The position numbers were made by a program, and so were the translations under genes. Shown one piece after another: positions 25,289 to 34,182 of a stretch of DNA of 64,000 bases. How positions within the stretch are numbered: position 1 is the stretch's first letter; the number at the start of each line of letters is the position of its first letter. The stretch is from Roseibium sp. Sym1 (lineage in GTDB: Bacteria > Pseudomonadota > Alphaproteobacteria > Rhizobiales > Stappiaceae). The notes beneath the pieces were generated by a model that was not told the DNA's origin, ran no database searches, and was given only the letters and a program-made list of their open reading frames with translations. Where the stretch lies: positions 1 through 64,000 of the forward strand of contig NZ_CP114788.1 in NCBI RefSeq assembly GCF_027359675.1, given 5' to 3'.

Positions 25289-27421
25289 ATGGCGGCAGCG
25301 AGCCCTTACAGACTGCGTATAGAAGGCATGGACTGCGCCTCGTGCGCATTGAAAATCGAGACGGCGATGCAACGCCTGCCGGGCGTTAGCGACATCAATG
25401 TCAGCTACGCCAACGAGACGCTAGCATTGCAACTCGATGAAGACCGGACGGCCCTCGGCACTATTGAGCAAAAGATCCGAGCGCTCGGGTACACGCCAGT
25501 GATCGAGCAGGCTGAGACGAAGGGGGGGCCGCCTCGGAAGCGCATCACAGAGGCGTGGTGGAAAGGCAGCAAGGGTCGGCTTGTACTGCTGACCGGCGCA
25601 CTGTTCATGCTTGCCTTCGCCATTGCGCGTATCCTGCCGGATTGGGAGCAATGGCTCTATTCAGGTGCGGCCCTGATCAGCGTTATCCCGTTCGCGCGGC
25701 GGGCGGTCGCCGGTGCGATGTCCGGCTCACCCTTCACCATCGAGACGTTGATGACGGTCGCGGCACTCGGCGCGGTCGCCATCGGCGAGGCCGAAGAAGC
25801 TGCTGTCGTGATCTTCCTGTTCGCAGTGGGCGAGCTGCTTGAAACCGTGGCGGCAGGCCGTGCGCGGGCAGGCATTGAAGCGCTGATCGATCTCGTGCCC
25901 CGGGTCGCGTTCCGCGAGCGTGATGGTGTCATTGAGCAGGTCGCTGCCGAAGAGTTGGCTATTGGTGATGTCGTCGTTGTTCGGCCTGGGGACCGTGTGC
26001 CGTCTGACGGCACGGTGATTGATGGTGCATCTGAGGTCGATGAGGCGCCCGTGACAGGCGAATCCATGCCCGTGCTTAAAGAAGCCGGCGCAAACGTCTA
26101 TGCCGGCAGCATCAATGCAAATGGCGAGTTGCGAGTGTCGATCAGTCATGTCGCGGCCGACAATACCATTGCCCGCATCATCCACATGGTCGAGGAAGCT
26201 CAGGAATCAAAGGCCCCGACGGCGCGTATGATCGACCGTTTCAGCCGCTGGTATACGCCTGGCGCTATGGTCGTCGCGGCTCTGATCGTCGTGGTGCCGC
26301 CGCTCGCCTTCGGCGGTGACTGGATGACATGGGTATATCGGGGTCTTGCGACGTTGCTGATTGCTTGCCCCTGCGCGCTCGTGATTTCCACGCCGGCGGC
26401 TATTGCCTCGGGTCTTGCCGCCGGCGCGCGTCAGGGATTGCTGATTAAGGGGGGCGCGGCACTGGAAATACTCGGTAAGGTCGTAACTGTTGCCTTCGAC
26501 AAGACAGGAACGCTGACGCGTGGCCATCCCCAGGTGACGGACATTGTGCCGATCAATGGGGACGAGAACGCCGTCCTTGCCATTGCAGCGGCCGTCGAGC
26601 GCAGCACCAGCCATCCTCTCGGGGTTGCAATCGTGGAGGCGGCAAAAGTGCGGGGGCTCGAACTGCCCGTCACCTTCGGGGGCGGCGTTGCCACACCCGG
26701 CAAAGCGGTCACAGCGCGGTTGAAGGACGGCTTCGCTTCGGTCGGGTCTCCCCGTCATGCCGCCGAACAGGCTGCCCTCGAAGAGAACATTGCCGAGACG
26801 ATCACCACACTGGAGAGCCAGGGCAAGACGGTCGTCGTGCTTATAAAGGGCAAGACCATCGAGGGATTGATCGCGTTGCGCGACGAACCGCGCGACGACG
26901 CTATCGAAGGTGTGAAGCGGCTGACAGATCGAGGTGTGCGGCCACTGATGCTGACCGGCGACAACAAGCGCACGGCCGACGCCATTGCGGCCCATCTTGG
27001 CCTTGAGGCAAGCGCCGAATTGTTGCCCGACGCCAAGCTCGCCGAGATCGGTCGCCTCAAAGCTAATGGCCCGATCGCCATGGTGGGAGACGGTATCAAT
27101 GACGCGCCGGCGCTCGCAGCCGCTTCCGTTGGCGTTGCCATGGGTGCAGGCACCGACGTTGCTCTGGAGACCGCAGATGCCGCGCTGCTCAGAAACCGGG
27201 TGACGGGTGTTGCCGATCTCATCGGGTTGTCACAGGCGACACTCGGCAATATTTGGCAAAATATCGCCATAGCGCTTGGTCTGAAGGCCGTCTTCCTCGT
27301 GACGACTCTATTCGGCATTACCACGCTCTGGATGGCGATTCTCGCCGATACGGGCGCTACGGTCCTCGTTACAGCCAATGCGCTGCGCCTGCTGACCTGG
27401 CGCGGCACCCGCGACAAATGA
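25289..27421 (+). CDS. cadA: Cd/Zn/Pb-translocating P1B-type ATPase
   Basis: A 710-aa efflux pump exporting soft divalent cations at the cost of ATP. It has a single N-terminal HMA domain (RIEGMDCASCALKIETAM), an actuator with TGES, the intramembrane CPC motif at residues 360-362 (IACPCALVISTPAA), the phosphorylation site DKTGTLT with Asp404, and the hinge MVGDGINDAPALAAA. CPCALV with the preceding HMA GMDCASC fits the ZntA/CadA group rather than Cu pumps (CPCALGL). It is first in an operon with the CDF and copper-handling genes and has its own MerR-type promoter. Confidence 0.95.
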   Translation: MAAASPYRLRIEGMDCASCALKIETAMQRLPGVSDINVSYANETLALQLDEDRTALGTIEQKIRALGYTPVIEQAETKGGPPRKRITEAWWKGSKGRLVLLTGALFMLAFAIARILPDWEQWLYSGAALISVIPFARRAVAGAMSGSPFTIETLMTVAALGAVAIGEAEEAAVVIFLFAVGELLETVAAGRARAGIEALIDLVPRVAFRERDGVIEQVAAEELAIGDVVVVRPGDRVPSDGTVIDGASEVDEAPVTGESMPVLKEAGANVYAGSINANGELRVSISHVAADNTIARIIHMVEEAQESKAPTARMIDRFSRWYTPGAMVVAALIVVVPPLAFGGDWMTWVYRGLATLLIACPCALVISTPAAIASGLAAGARQGLLIKGGAALEILGKVVTVAFDKTGTLTRGHPQVTDIVPINGDENAVLAIAAAVERSTSHPLGVAIVEAAKVRGLELPVTFGGGVATPGKAVTARLKDGFASVGSPRHAAEQAALEENIAETITTLESQGKTVVVLIKGKTIEGLIALRDEPRDDAIEGVKRLTDRGVRPLMLTGDNKRTADAIAAHLGLEASAELLPDAKLAEIGRLKANGPIAMVGDGINDAPALAAASVGVAMGAGTDVALETADAALLRNRVTGVADLIGLSQATLGNIWQNIAIALGLKAVFLVTTLFGITTLWMAILADTGATVLVTANALRLLTWRGTRDK

Positions 27422-27487
27422 GCCCAAGCAGTGCGCGAAGGCAGGTCGCGGCTTCCACTTCTCGCCAAGAAAGCCGAGGTGTAATTT

Positions 27488-28105
27488 ATGAGTAATCAGT
27501 CCAAGGGCAGTGCCACTTCATCCGAGAAGAGCGAACAATGGGCGCTCGCATGGGTGCTTGCGATCAATACGGCCCAGGCAGCCATTGTGGGGGGATTAGG
27601 GTGGTGGGCTCAGTCAACAGGATTGATGGGCTCTGCACTCGATAATCTTGGCGATGCCGGTGTCTACGCTATTAGCCTTTTCGTCGTAGGTCGCGGTTTG
27701 GCGGCGAAGGTTCGAGTTGCCCGGCTGTCGGGTATCCTTCTGATGGTTTTCGCTGGTCTTCTTCTATTTGAAGTCGGTCGTCGCTTCTTCACTGGCTCCG
27801 ATCCGATAGGGCCGGTCATGATTGCCGTGGCAATCGCGAGCGCGCTTACGAATATGATCTGCATGTGGTTCCTGAATTCTCATCGGGAAGGCGGCGTGCA
27901 TCTGCAAGCCTCATGGATTTTCACGACAAACGACATGCTCGTGAACTCAGCCATCGCGCTTTCGGGTCTGGCCGTAATCCTTTTCAATTCGCCCTACCCG
28001 GATCTGATCATCGGCCTGGGCGTGGTTGTTGTCGTTGTCAGAAGCGGCTTGGAAATTCTTGAAAAGGCCGGGGAAGCTGGAGAGAAAGTTAATCAACATG
28101 ATTAG
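27488..28105 (+). CDS. CDF-type cation transporter (membrane part only)
   Basis: A 205-aa inner-membrane protein resembling cation diffusion facilitators. GSALDNLGDAGVYAISLFVV is TM2 with the metal-site Asp residues, and ASWIFTTNDMLVNSAIALSG the TM5 equivalent, where the Asp of the usual HxxxD motif is seen as ND. It lacks the cytoplasmic C-terminal domain of classical CDFs, which run about 300 aa. A variable N-terminus precedes TM1. Probably Zn or Cd efflux. Its stop overlaps the next gene by 8 bp. Confidence 0.82.
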   Translation: MSNQSKGSATSSEKSEQWALAWVLAINTAQAAIVGGLGWWAQSTGLMGSALDNLGDAGVYAISLFVVGRGLAAKVRVARLSGILLMVFAGLLLFEVGRRFFTGSDPIGPVMIAVAIASALTNMICMWFLNSHREGGVHLQASWIFTTNDMLVNSAIALSGLAVILFNSPYPDLIIGLGVVVVVVRSGLEILEKAGEAGEKVNQHD

Positions 28106-28601
28106 TTCACGAGCCCTATCCGCCGCCTTCCTTACCCTTGCGGTATTGATCTCTCCTGCCGTTGGTCACGACTTCCAAGCCGGTTCGATCACCATCAATC
28201 ATCCGTGGTCGCGCGCGACTCCGCCGGTCGCGCCGGTAGCCGGCGGCTATCTGACGCTAACGAACGATGGCGGTATGGCCGACCGTCTGGTTTCGATCTC
28301 ATCACCTCTGTCAGAACGGGCGGAAATCCACGAGTCGACCGTGATCGACGGGGTTGCCAGCATGAGGCCGGTGCAAAATGGCATCGAAATTGGGGCTGGC
28401 AAGACGGTCGAACTTCAACCTGGCGGTATACACATCATGTTTTTGAAGCCATCGCGTCCTTTGAAGGAAGGGGAGCGGTTTGCCGCAACACTGGTGTTCG
28501 AGCAGGCCGGTACCATCGACGTTGAGTTCGCTGTGCAGAACATGGGTGCTCGTCCGGAATTTGCGAACGAACATGACGGGCACGGAGAGGCTGTCCAATG
28601 A
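28098..28601 (+). CDS. PCu(A)C-type periplasmic copper chaperone
   Basis: A 167-aa secreted protein (signal peptide ISSRALSAAFLTLAVLISPA) with the PCuAC fold: ITINHPWSRATPPVAPVAGG, ERAEIHESTVIDGVASMRPV and GGIHIMFLKPSRPLKEGE contain the conserved His/Met ligands (H-x(n)-M...H-x-M). It passes copper to the CuA site of cytochrome oxidase together with SCO. The start at 28098 is inside the end of the CDF gene. Its stop overlaps the original SCO start by ATGA. Confidence 0.9.
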   Translation: MISSRALSAAFLTLAVLISPAVGHDFQAGSITINHPWSRATPPVAPVAGGYLTLTNDGGMADRLVSISSPLSERAEIHESTVIDGVASMRPVQNGIEIGAGKTVELQPGGIHIMFLKPSRPLKEGERFAATLVFEQAGTIDVEFAVQNMGARPEFANEHDGHGEAVQ

Positions 28602-29218
28602 GCGGCGTCAAACTTTTCCGTCTTGTTGCATAGGTTGCCGTCGCCGCTGTCGGTGGGCTTTTCATCGGCTTGTCAGTGTCCAAGCCTTGGCAGCAGCAAA
28701 ATGCGGCGGTCGCGTCTTCGACAGGCATCGCAGCTATCGGCGGCCCGTTCCAGCTCACATCGCATCAAGGCGGGACGATCGACAATGCCGCGCTTGCTGG
28801 AAAGCCTTATCTCGCCTTCTTCGGCTTCACCCATTGTCCCGATGTGTGTCCGACGACGCTCTACGAACTCAGCGATCTCATGAACGAGCTCGGGCCGGTG
28901 GCCGACCAGTTCAACGTACTGTTCTTCACCGTCGATCCCGAACGAGACAGCCAAGAGCTGCTGGCTCAATACATGACAGCCTTTGATGATCGCATCCTCG
29001 CATTGCGGGGAAATCGACAGGAAACGGACGCCGTGGTGAAGGCCTTTGCGGCCTACGCGCGAAAAGTGCCTCTGGAGGGGGGCGAATACACGATGGATCA
29101 CACCGCAGGCGTCTACATGATGGATGCCGAGAGCCAATTCGTCGGCACGCTCGACATGCACGAGCCGCGTGAGATTCGCTTGCAGAAGCTCCGCCGTCTA
29201 GTGGGCGAGATTGGCTGA
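28598..29218 (+). pseudogene. SCO1/SenC copper protein with early in-frame amber stop
   Basis: A SCO-family thioredoxin-like copper chaperone: FFGFTHCPDVCPTTLYELSD holds the CxxxC copper site and HTAGVYMMDAE the distal His. The ATG at 28598 overlaps the PCuAC stop as expected for an operon, but codon 12 is TAG (28631-28633), inside what would be the membrane anchor (LFRLVA*VAVAAVGGLFIGL). Translation could restart at TTG 28670, giving a soluble protein without anchor. I regard the gene as broken or recently mutated; a sequencing error cannot be excluded. Confidence 0.8.
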
Positions 29219-29961
29219 TGGAGTTCTCCAGTATCGGAATGGCGACGGCTTTCGCCGCTGGCGTTATATCCTTCCTGTCGCCCTGCGTTCTGCCGCTGGT
29301 GCCGGGCTATATTTCCTACGTTGCAGGCCGCACGATTAGCCCGGACGGAATTGCGGCCGATACAGAATTCAGGGCAGCGGGCCGAACTCTCGGCCTCAGC
29401 CTCTGCTTCGTGCTCGGCTTCACGACCGTGTTTGTCATCCTTGGGGCCAGCGCCACCGTGTTGAGCCGGCTCTTGCGCATGTATCTTTTCGAAGCGAACC
29501 TGATTGGCGGAGGGATCGTTATCGTCTTCGGCCTATTCACGACCGGCCTCGTACCAATGCCCTGGCTCAATCGTGAAGCCCGGTTCCATGCCAATCCGGG
29601 CAGCGGAAGCGCTGGGGCCGCTTATCTCCTGGGTCTCGCTTTTGCGTTCGGCTGGACTCCCTGCATCGGACCAGTGCTAGGTGCGATTCTGACCCTCTCC
29701 GCTGCCAACGCCACGGTTGCAAGCGGAACGACGCTGCTCGCCGTCTATTCCCTGGGCCTTGGCCTCCCTTTCATCTTGGCGGCTTTATTCATGCGCGGGT
29801 TCATGGCGCGGATGATGTCGATGCGCCGCACCGGCCGGGTGCTCAAAATCGTCGCTGGTGGGGTGATGGTGGTGATGGGCATCGCCATGATCACCGGCCA
29901 TCTCTCTAGCTTTGCAATATGGCTGCTCCAGACGTTCCCGGCCCTCGGTCGGATCGGCTAA
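29218..29961 (+). CDS. CcdA-type thiol:disulfide transmembrane protein
   Basis: A 247-aa integral membrane protein of the CcdA/DsbD-beta family with six predicted helices. The paired cysteines lie in ISFLSPCVLPLVPGYISYVA and FAFGWTPCIGPVLGAILTLS. It carries electrons from cytoplasmic thioredoxin to the periplasm, reducing partners such as SCO-like proteins. The start codon overlaps the SCO stop (TGATG). A reducing arm here complements the oxidising dsbAB pair in the same transposon. Confidence 0.9.
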   Translation: MEFSSIGMATAFAAGVISFLSPCVLPLVPGYISYVAGRTISPDGIAADTEFRAAGRTLGLSLCFVLGFTTVFVILGASATVLSRLLRMYLFEANLIGGGIVIVFGLFTTGLVPMPWLNREARFHANPGSGSAGAAYLLGLAFAFGWTPCIGPVLGAILTLSAANATVASGTTLLAVYSLGLGLPFILAALFMRGFMARMMSMRRTGRVLKIVAGGVMVVMGIAMITGHLSSFAIWLLQTFPALGRIG

Positions 29962-29986
29962 GCCGGAGTTTAAAGGACATTCGGAC

Positions 29987-30451
29987 ATGCTCAGGCTCGG
30001 CCTTCCACTCGCCCTTGGCGGGTTTTTCATTGATCAGGCGACGAAGTGGTGGGTCATGGACCATGTTATGAATCCACCTCAGGTCATTCCCGTCACCGGC
30101 TTCTTTAATCTCGTGCTCGGCTTTAACACCGGCGTGAGCTTCGGATTGTTCGGCCAGGCGCCGGTTTGGCTCCTGATGGCGTTCCCGCTCGCTATAGTCG
30201 CCGGCCTCCTTATCTGGATCCATCGAAGCGACAGCCGCCTGACGGCATCCGCCCTCGGGCTCGTGGTTGGGGGGGCGCTCGGCAATCTGCTCGACCGGCT
30301 CCGGCAGGGTGCCGTGACGGATTTCCTGGATTTTTACATCGGCAGCTATCATTGGCCCGCCTTCAATCTTGCCGACGTGGCGATTGTCTGTGGGGTAGGG
30401 CTTTTGCTGATGGAGAGCATTCTGGTAAAAGGCAAAGCAAAGGCTGCATGA
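29987..30451 (+). CDS. lspA: Signal peptidase II (prolipoprotein peptidase)
   Basis: A 154-aa aspartic membrane protease. GGALGNLLDRLRQGAVTDFL and FNLADVAIVCGVGLLLME contain the conserved N-x2-D and N-x-A-D motifs with both catalytic Asp residues, and FIDQATKWWV is the family N-terminal motif. The start at 29987 follows AAAGGA. Extra lspA copies accompany Cd/Pb ATPase genes in several metal transposons (compare pbrC), so a role in metal tolerance is plausible. Its stop overlaps the next gene by ATGA. Confidence 0.93.
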   Translation: MLRLGLPLALGGFFIDQATKWWVMDHVMNPPQVIPVTGFFNLVLGFNTGVSFGLFGQAPVWLLMAFPLAIVAGLLIWIHRSDSRLTASALGLVVGGALGNLLDRLRQGAVTDFLDFYIGSYHWPAFNLADVAIVCGVGLLLMESILVKGKAKAA

Positions 30452-31560
30452 ACAGAAGCCCTCGCCAGCTATCCGTGAGCCATGGTTCGGAGGAAATAGA
30501 CGTTCTAGTGATCGGCGCGGGTCAAGCGGGACTCGCAGCCGGCTATTATCTTGCCCGACCAGAGCTTTCATTCCAAATCGTCGATCGCCATGCCCGCGTC
30601 GGCGACAGTTGGCGCCATCGCTACGATTCCCTGACCCTGTTCACTCCGCGCGCATTTAGTTCGCTGCCTGGTCTTGCGCTCGATGGGGACCCAGAAGGCT
30701 ATCCAACGCGAGACGAGTTTGCGAATTATCTCGAAACCTACGCCAGCCATTTCGACCTACCGGTGCATTCCGGAAATGGTGTGGCTCGGCTCGAACGCCG
30801 GGCCGATGAGCGGTTCGCCGCGCAACTCGACGATGGCAGGTACATAGTAGCGAAGGCAGTGATCGTCGCGACGGGTGCGTTTCAGAAACCGATAATCCCA
30901 ACGATTGCTGCCGGCTTCGACAGCGCAGTCAAGCAACTAACACCGGAAAGTTATCACAATCCCAGTGATCTCCCGATTGGCATGGTCCTTATTGTCGGAG
31001 ATGGAGCAAGCGGACGCGACATCGCAGCCGAGCTGGCTTTGACCCATGAAGTGGTGCTTGCGGCTGGACGCAGCCGCCGTCTGTTTCCCGAGCGCATTCT
31101 GGGCCAGAGTACATGGTGGTGGCTGCACACATTGGGCTTGATGAGAGCAAGGCCCGAATCGACGATAGGACGCGTGATGCGGCGCGCGGACCCCTTTCCT
31201 GACAGGGATCGGAGCCTTGACGACTTGGAACGAAGGGGCGTAGCCGTCGCGAAACGCTTAGTCTCTTCACAAGACCGCCTCGCATTCTTTGCCGATGGAT
31301 CGAAACGGGTGATCGATTCCGTCATCTGGTGCATCGGATATCGAGACGATAGCGCATGGCTCCAGATTCCAGGCAGTACCCGTTCCAACGGAAGCATTCT
31401 GCAAGAAGGCAGCCTTTCTCCCGTACCGGGCCTTTTTCATCTAGGACGTCCGTGGCAGCGAAATCGTGCTTCAGCCTTCGTGATGGGCGCTGGTGAAGAT
31501 GCTTCCGCAGTTGTCGCCGCATGCGCGAAATTCTGCTCCGGTCGCGACGTGCCGGTATGA
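30448..31560 (+). CDS. Flavin-containing monooxygenase-like protein (CzcO type)
   Basis: A 370-aa FAD/NAD(P)-dependent oxidoreductase. VLVIGAGQAGLAAGYYLA is the FAD Rossmann motif, VLIVGDGASGRDIAAELA the NADP one, and VIWCIGYRDD a typical late block. It resembles CzcO-like flavoproteins repeatedly seen in metal-resistance clusters; the substrate is unknown. The start at 30448 overlaps the lspA stop. It is the last gene of the inner transposon's cargo operon, 120 bp before its right end. Confidence 0.85.
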   Translation: MNRSPRQLSVSHGSEEIDVLVIGAGQAGLAAGYYLARPELSFQIVDRHARVGDSWRHRYDSLTLFTPRAFSSLPGLALDGDPEGYPTRDEFANYLETYASHFDLPVHSGNGVARLERRADERFAAQLDDGRYIVAKAVIVATGAFQKPIIPTIAAGFDSAVKQLTPESYHNPSDLPIGMVLIVGDGASGRDIAAELALTHEVVLAAGRSRRLFPERILGQSTWWWLHTLGLMRARPESTIGRVMRRADPFPDRDRSLDDLERRGVAVAKRLVSSQDRLAFFADGSKRVIDSVIWCIGYRDDSAWLQIPGSTRSNGSILQEGSLSPVPGLFHLGRPWQRNRASAFVMGAGEDASAVVAACAKFCSGRDVPV

Positions 31561-31679
31561 TAGGTCGCGGTGACGTCGGCCACCTGCAGCGTCTGGTTTC
31601 AGAAGCAATGACCTGCCTCAGGGACGTCCCGGATGGCGTCGCTTGTTGCCCGACCGCGTTGGTACCGTCCAGCAGGTTC

Positions 31680-31716
31680 CTACCGTGAATCTATGTCCCA
31701 ATAATGCACAGGGGCC
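31680..31716 (-). repeat. Inner transposon right inverted repeat
   Basis: Read on the minus strand it starts GGCCCCTGTGCATTATTGGG and matches the left repeat (19649-19685) at 35 of 37 bases. Confidence 0.92.
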
Positions 31717-31721
31717 AAAAA
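31717..31721. repeat. Target site duplication, inner transposon, right
   Basis: AAAAA, an exact copy of 19644-19648. The outer tnpA sequence resumes at 31722. Confidence 0.92.
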
Positions 31722-33759
31722 GCAGCGACATATCAACACCCGTGCCGAAACATCAAAAGCATTGCGCCTGTTCCTCGACACGATCGTGGCCTTGCAGGCA
31801 GCTAACGATACAGGTGAAGATGCGATCGACACATTGAACCGGCAGGTCGGCTGGTACCGGCTACTGCAAATCAAGCCAGGTCTCGAAGCCATCGTCGAAA
31901 GCAACCGCACTTCCCCGTTAGCGCTGGCGGCCGAGCAATACGGTAACCTTCGCAAATATGCGGCAGTTTTCCTCCAAACATTTTCTTTCCAGTCACGCCG
32001 TCGGCACGATCCGTTGCTGGCCGCAATAGAAGCCCTCCGATCGCTTTATGCCGAAAGCAGGCGCGTTCTTCCGGACCGCGTCCCGGTTGCCCATCTTTCA
32101 AAGTCGGACAGGAAGCTGATCTTCGAGAAAGGTAAGCCGGATCGCCGACTCTATGAGATTGCGACGCTCGCTCATTTGCGTGATCGGCTCAGATCCCGCG
32201 ATGTCTGGGTCGAAGGCAGCCGGGCCTTCCGGCCGATTGATGAACATCTTATGCCAAAGCCCGTTTTTGTCGCTCTCAAGGAGGAAAACAAACTCGGCCT
32301 CGGCGTGCAAAGCGACGGCGAGGCGTGGCTGGCCGAGGTCCAGCAAATGATGGACTTCAATCTCAAACGGCTGGCGTATCGTGCCCGTAATGGAAAGCTC
32401 GAAGGCGTCAGGCTTGAGGTGGGAACCTTGATCGTGACGCCGCATGCCAGGGATGTTCCCGCTGCGGCCGAAGACTTGAACGCCGAAATCTCCGAGATGT
32501 ATCCGCTCGTGGAAATTCCCGACCTGCTCAGAGAAGTGCATGAATGGACCGGTTTTGGCGACCAGTTCACCCATGTCCGAACGGGAGGCCTGCCGCAGAA
32601 CATGCCCGCAATGCTAGCTGGCGTGCTCGCGGACGGGACAAATCTCGGCCCGAAACGCATGGCCGGAGCTTCAAAAGGGATCAGCGCCCATCAGATCGGT
32701 TGGATGCGCACTTTCCATGCCCGCTCCGAAACCTATCGCGCTGCGCAGGCCTGCGTGACGGACGCACATACGCTTCATCCGCACTCGCGACTATGGGGTG
32801 ATGGAACAACCGCGTCTTCCGATGGGCAATTCTTCCGGGCCAGCGACCGGGCCGCAAAGCGCGGCGACATCAATCTGCATTATGGCAGCGAACCGGGCAC
32901 GAAATTCTACAGCGGCCTTTCCGATCAGTACGGCTACTTCAGCGTCCTGCCGATCAGCCCGACCGAAAGCGAGGCGGTTTATGTCCTGGACGGGCTGTTC
33001 GACCATGACACGATCCTCGAAATCGAGGAACTCTTCACCGATACCGGCGGCGCCAGCGATCAGGTGTTCGGATTGTTCTCTTTCGTCGGCAAGCGCTTCG
33101 CTCCGCGGTTGCGCAACATTAAGGACCGGAAATTCCATACCTTCGAGAAAGCCGATACCTACCCGGCCTTGGCCAATCATATCGGCACGCCAATCAACAC
33201 CACGCTCATTCTGGAGAATTGGGACGATCTCTTGCGCCTGGGCGCGTCGGTCACCACACGAGCTGTCGCGCCGTCAACCATCCTCAAGATGTTTGCAACC
33301 TCGTCGAAAGCCAATGACCTGGCCAAGGCGCTCCGCGAGATCGGCCGCATCGAGCGGACACTGTTCATGATCGAATGGTATTCGAGCCTAACGCTGCGCC
33401 GGCGGTGTCAGGCTGGTCTCAACAAAGGTGAGGCCGCCCATAAGCTCAAGCGTGCCGTTTTCTTCCACGAACGCGGCGAAATCCGTGACCGCTCTTATGA
33501 TAGCCAGGCTTTCCGCGCCTCCGGGCTCAACCTGGTCGTCAGCGCGATTGTGCACTGGAATACTGTTTATCTCAGCCGAGCAGTCGCTCATCTGCGCCAG
33601 CAGGGGCGGAATATTCCAGATGACGTGCTGAAACACATCTCGCCGCTCAGTTGGGAGCATATCAATCTGACCGGCATCTACTCCTGGGACACAGAGCAAC
33701 AAATTCCTGAAGGATTCAGGTCGTTGCGAAGCCCAGGTCGGATCCTTCGGACAGCGTGA
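31722..33759 (+). pseudogene. tnpA: Outer Tn3 transposase tnpA, 3' part
   Basis: The C-terminal 679 residues of the outer transposase, including the whole catalytic core: [18 protein letters not shown] (first Asp), [19 protein letters not shown] (second Asp) and [19 protein letters not shown] (Glu), then [20 protein letters not shown]. The frame is continuous with 18711-19648 once the inner transposon is removed. An internal TTG at 31762 could start a truncated protein lacking the DNA-binding N-terminus. Confidence 0.92.
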
Positions 33760-33777
33760 TGTTCACAGTCCGTTCGA

Positions 33778-33816
33778 GCTTAGCGCAGGATTTTAAGCAA
33801 ATCTTGTTCTGACCCC
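33778..33816 (-). repeat. Outer transposon right inverted repeat (39 bp)
   Basis: On the minus strand it reads GGGGTCAGAACAAGATTTGC onward, ending CTGCGCTAAGC, matching the left end at 14160-14198 with a few central mismatches. Confidence 0.92.
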
Positions 33817-33821
33817 GCATA
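33817..33821. repeat. Target site duplication, outer transposon, right
   Basis: GCATA, identical to 14155-14159. Confidence 0.92.
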
Positions 33822-34087
33822 GGCTCGAAACGCTTCTGTTCCCGCGCAAACCGTTCGGGTTTCATCGCCTTGCGGACAAAACCGATAATGCGAGTCCGAT
33901 CCTTTCGGCGGTTTTGATCATTGGCGAACGCATTGTATAGCCGGTGACGTTTTGTCATCTGCGGATCGGTATCTACAATGCCGACGGTCTGGAGAAGGTG
34001 TGCGATTTCCGAACCGATCAGTCCGTCTTCGGTGTCTCCCAATGCGTCGGCTATGGCTTGCAATTGCGATTGAGTGAACGTCGCCAT
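33817..34087 (-). pseudogene. TIGR02391-family gene, 5' part, cut by transposon
   Basis: The N-terminal 90 residues: MATFTQSQLQAIADALGDTE, LIGSEIAHLLQTVGIVDTDP, TKRHRLYNAFANDQNRRKDR and a MKPERFAREQKRFEPMR end typical of TIGR02391 proteins. The native frame stops at the GCATA duplication, and the gene continues at 14154 down to 13625. The open frame running on to 33716 is transposon sequence. Start at ATG 34087. It reads in the same direction as hipBA, 95 bp downstream of hipA. Confidence 0.85.
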
Positions 34088-34182
34088 TTCCGCTTAGCTC
34101 CATACCGCTAGCTTTGAACCAGGGTCCGACGCATCGAGGGCGCCAGTCGAGATGTCACACGACCCATGACGCTGCTGAACGT

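Larger units (their letters stand above)
19649..31716. mobile_element. Inner Tn3-family heavy-metal transposon (12,068 bp)
   Basis: Bounded by 37-bp inverted repeats starting GGCC (19649-19685 and 31680-31716, two mismatches) and flanked by AAAAA duplications. It carries tnpA and tnpR of its own plus a cadR-like regulator, dsbA/dsbB, cadA-type ATPase, CDF, PCuAC, SCO, ccdA, lspA and a flavoprotein. All transposition genes look intact, so it may still be active. The ends do not begin with the GGGG common in the family. Confidence 0.93.
14160..33816. mobile_element. Outer Tn3-family mercury-resistance transposon, interrupted
   Basis: Bounded by 39-bp inverted repeats (14160-14198, 33778-33816) starting GGGG and ending in the Tn3-like GCGCT(T/A)AG, with GCATA duplications outside. 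It carries merR-T-P-orf-F-A, a ynfA-like gene, tnpR, a res region and tnpA. Without the inner element it would be about 7.6 kb. It inserted into a TIGR02391-family gene. The inner Tn3 element at 19649-31716 then split its tnpA, so self-mobility would need transposase in trans. Confidence 0.93.

Noticed and set aside
33716..33816. Downstream extension of the other TIGR02391 half to a 123-aa frame
   Set aside because: Translated from the outer transposon's right end, in antisense to the tnpA stop region.
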